Source of the DNA: Actinomycetota bacterium
GTDB taxonomy: Bacteria > Actinomycetota > Actinomycetes > Nanopelagicales > Nanopelagicaceae
Assembly: GCA_009702205.1 (NCBI GenBank)
Contig: WLIM01000053.1
Coordinates: forward strand, 1-7,497
DNA: 7,497 nt
Direction of reading: 5' to 3'
Part shown: one piece after another, positions 6,428-7,497 of the stretch
How positions within the stretch are numbered: the first letter of the stretch is position 1
How the letters are laid out: each line of letters begins with the position of its first letter
The notes under the pieces: model-generated
What the model saw: the letters and a program-made list of their open reading frames with translations, nothing else
The model's database searches: none
What the model was told of the DNA's origin: nothing
Made by a program: the position numbers and the translations under genes

Positions 6428-6691
6428 ATGAAAAACTTTGAGTCACTTTGGGTCGAACTCAATGAAATCGCGGCAACTAAGCCGGAGGGCTCAGGAACAG
6501 TTAAGGAACTGGACGCCGGAATCCATGCCATTGGCAAGAAGATAATTGAAGAAGCAGGGGAAGTATGGATTGCTGCTGAGTATCAAAGTGATTCAGATTT
6601 GGCTTTAGAAATTAGTCAGTTGCTCTATCACTTGCAAGTTTTGATGATTTCACGCGGTATCAAAATCGAAGATGTTTATAAGAACCTATAG
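6428..6691 (+). CDS. hisE: Phosphoribosyl-ATP pyrophosphohydrolase (HisE)
   Basis: Second enzyme of histidine biosynthesis: hydrolyses phosphoribosyl-ATP to phosphoribosyl-AMP and pyrophosphate in the cytosol. It has 87 aa and is a stand-alone HisE, not fused to HisI as in E. coli. It is an all-alpha MazG-like fold. Seen in it are LDAGIHAIGKK (residues 29-39), then EEAGEVWIAAE (41-51) supplying the metal-binding glutamates, then EISQLLYHLQVLM. The general family pattern has ExxD in that helix; here it is ExxQ (EISQ), which I recall from mycobacterial HisE, so it looks lineage-typical and not inactivating. The protein ends normally with IEDVYKNL. The ATG at 6428 has no ribosome binding site but a -10-like hexamer six bases upstream. 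hisG follows after 12 bases, so the first two steps of the pathway are co-expressed. HisI is not in the window. Confidence 0.95.
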   Translation: MKNFESLWVELNEIAATKPEGSGTVKELDAGIHAIGKKIIEEAGEVWIAAEYQSDSDLALEISQLLYHLQVLMISRGIKIEDVYKNL

Positions 6692-6692
6692 T

Positions 6693-6697
6693 AAGGA
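6693..6697 (+). promoter_or_regulatory. Ribosome binding site for hisG
   Basis: AAGGA directly after the hisE stop lies 6 bases before the TTG at 6704. It supports that TTG as the hisG start and indicates translation from a shared hisE-hisG message. Confidence 0.65.
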
Positions 6698-6703
6698 AAG
6701 CCG

Positions 6704-7497
6704 TTGACTTTAAAAATTGCAGTGCCGAATAAGGGATCACTTGCTGAAAGTTCTGCTTTGATGCTCCGAGAGGCTGGCTATCGCCAACGCACAGACCTGC
6801 GAGATCTAGTCTTTATTGATCCAGAGAATGATGTTGAGTTTTATTATCTTCGCCCAAGAGATATCGCGGTATATGTAGGCAGTGGCGAGCTTGAGGCTGG
6901 AATAACTGGGCGCGATTTGTTAATTGATTCCGGAGCGCAGGCAAGTGAAATTTTGCCACTTGATTTCGGTAAGAGCACATTTAGATTTGCGGCGCCTGCC
7001 AATCAGAACATTAAGGAAAGTGAATTGGCTGGGAAAAGAATTGCCACTGCATATCCTGGATTATTGGCAGAATATTTAGAACGTAAGAAAGTTAGCGCCG
7101 AGATTGTTCGTTTAGATGGTGCGGTTGAGAGCTCTGTAAGACTTGGTGTGGCAGATGTTATTGCTGATGTAGTGTCGACTGGCGGAACTCTTCGTGCAGC
7201 TGGCCTTGCGATTTTTGGTGATGTTCTTCTGCAGAGTGAAGCAATTTTGATTACTCGAAATGGCTACAAGGCAACACCCGTTATTGAAACTCTTGTGCGC
7301 CGATTAAATGGCGTTGTAATTGCCCGCCAATATGTTTTAGTTGATTACGATGTAAAAACTGTTGATTTAGAGCGTGCTTGTGCGCTTACTCCGGGAATCG
7401 AATCGCCTACGATTTCACCACTTCAAAAATCAGAGTGGAGTGCAGTACGGGCTATGGTGAAGCGGTCAGACATAAATAGAATCATGGATGAACTTTG
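6704..7497 (+). CDS. hisG: ATP phosphoribosyltransferase, long form, 3' end cut off by window edge
   Basis: First, committed enzyme of histidine biosynthesis: joins ATP and PRPP to form phosphoribosyl-ATP. The window holds 264 residues and the frame is still open at the edge; the family's long form is about 280-300 aa, so only some 15-30 residues are missing. Seen in order are KIAVPNKGSL at the N-terminus, YVGSGELEAGITGRD (about 61-75), RIATAYPGLL (about 112-121), RLDGAVESSVRLGVAD (about 135-150), and the PRPP-loop region DVVSTGGTL (about 154-162). The part after about residue 200 (QYVLVDYD, TPGIESPTISPL, RSDINRIMDEL) is the C-terminal ACT-like regulatory domain. A long-form HisG works without HisZ and is usually feedback-inhibited by histidine; inhibition here is inferred from the domain. 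The start is TTG 6704 with AAGGA upstream; the conserved sequence begins at once, so no earlier start is likely. Confidence 0.95.
   Translation, partial: MTLKIAVPNKGSLAESSALMLREAGYRQRTDLRDLVFIDPENDVEFYYLRPRDIAVYVGSGELEAGITGRDLLIDSGAQASEILPLDFGKSTFRFAAPANQNIKESELAGKRIATAYPGLLAEYLERKKVSAEIVRLDGAVESSVRLGVADVIADVVSTGGTLRAAGLAIFGDVLLQSEAILITRNGYKATPVIETLVRRLNGVVIARQYVLVDYDVKTVDLERACALTPGIESPTISPLQKSEWSAVRAMVKRSDINRIMDEL

Noticed and set aside
5955..6446. 163-codon open frame on the minus strand across rpe
   Set aside because: It lies opposite a clearly conserved rpe, shows no recognisable motif, and is explained by the codon pattern of the plus-strand gene.
6560..6640. HisE inactivated by Gln in place of Asp in the ExxD helix
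   Set aside because: EISQLLY is what I recall from mycobacterial HisE, so it looks like a lineage variant; all the other acidic residues are present.
1..7497. Mobile element, CRISPR array, toxin-antitoxin, defence or other accessory system
   Set aside because: Every part of the window is accounted for by conserved housekeeping genes or gaps under 50 bases; no transposase, integrase, direct-repeat array or small unknown gene pair was seen.

Overview
This window is a dense, one-directional (+ strand) stretch of bacterial housekeeping genes. The order is metK (5' end cut off) - priA - def - fmt - rsmB - rpe - hisE - hisG (3' end cut off). Several protein-level marks point to Actinobacteria: a PriA that has lost its helicase motifs, a stand-alone HisE with an EISQLLYH motif, a long-form HisG ending in a regulatory domain, and the insertion before GAGDQG in MetK. 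The DNA is clearly AT-richer than typical Actinobacteria and the intergenic gaps are tiny (1 to 49 bases). Together these suggest a streamlined, low-GC aquatic actinobacterium such as the Nanopelagicales (acI) group. That placement is an inference from composition and protein flavour, not from a search.

Layout. Bases 1-952 hold the end of S-adenosylmethionine synthetase, followed after 6 bases by the primosomal protein PriA (959-2815). A 32-base gap with a promoter-like element and a perfect inverted repeat leads into a tightly packed translation block: peptide deformylase (2848-3408), methionyl-tRNA formyltransferase (from about 3410) and the 16S rRNA m5C methyltransferase RsmB (from about 4320 to 5684). 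A 49-base gap with a -10-like hexamer and a strong ribosome binding site precedes ribulose-phosphate 3-epimerase (5734-6393). A 34-base gap with another -10-like hexamer precedes hisE (6428-6691), which is followed after 12 bases by hisG, running off the window.

The genes fit together. Fmt adds the formyl group to initiator Met-tRNA and Def removes it from finished proteins. MetK makes the methyl donor that RsmB uses on 16S rRNA. Rpe works in the pentose phosphate pathway that supplies ribose-5-phosphate, hence PRPP, which HisG consumes in the first step of histidine synthesis; HisE catalyses the second step. No mobile element, CRISPR array, tRNA, rRNA or unknown gene cassette was seen, and no stretch over 300 bases lacks a gene.

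I found no new biological system. The most interesting signals are regulatory. def and hisE each have a -10 hexamer exactly 6 bases before an ATG and no ribosome binding site, which is the geometry of leaderless transcripts. The other starts seem to be GTG or TTG, several with a clear Shine-Dalgarno sequence.
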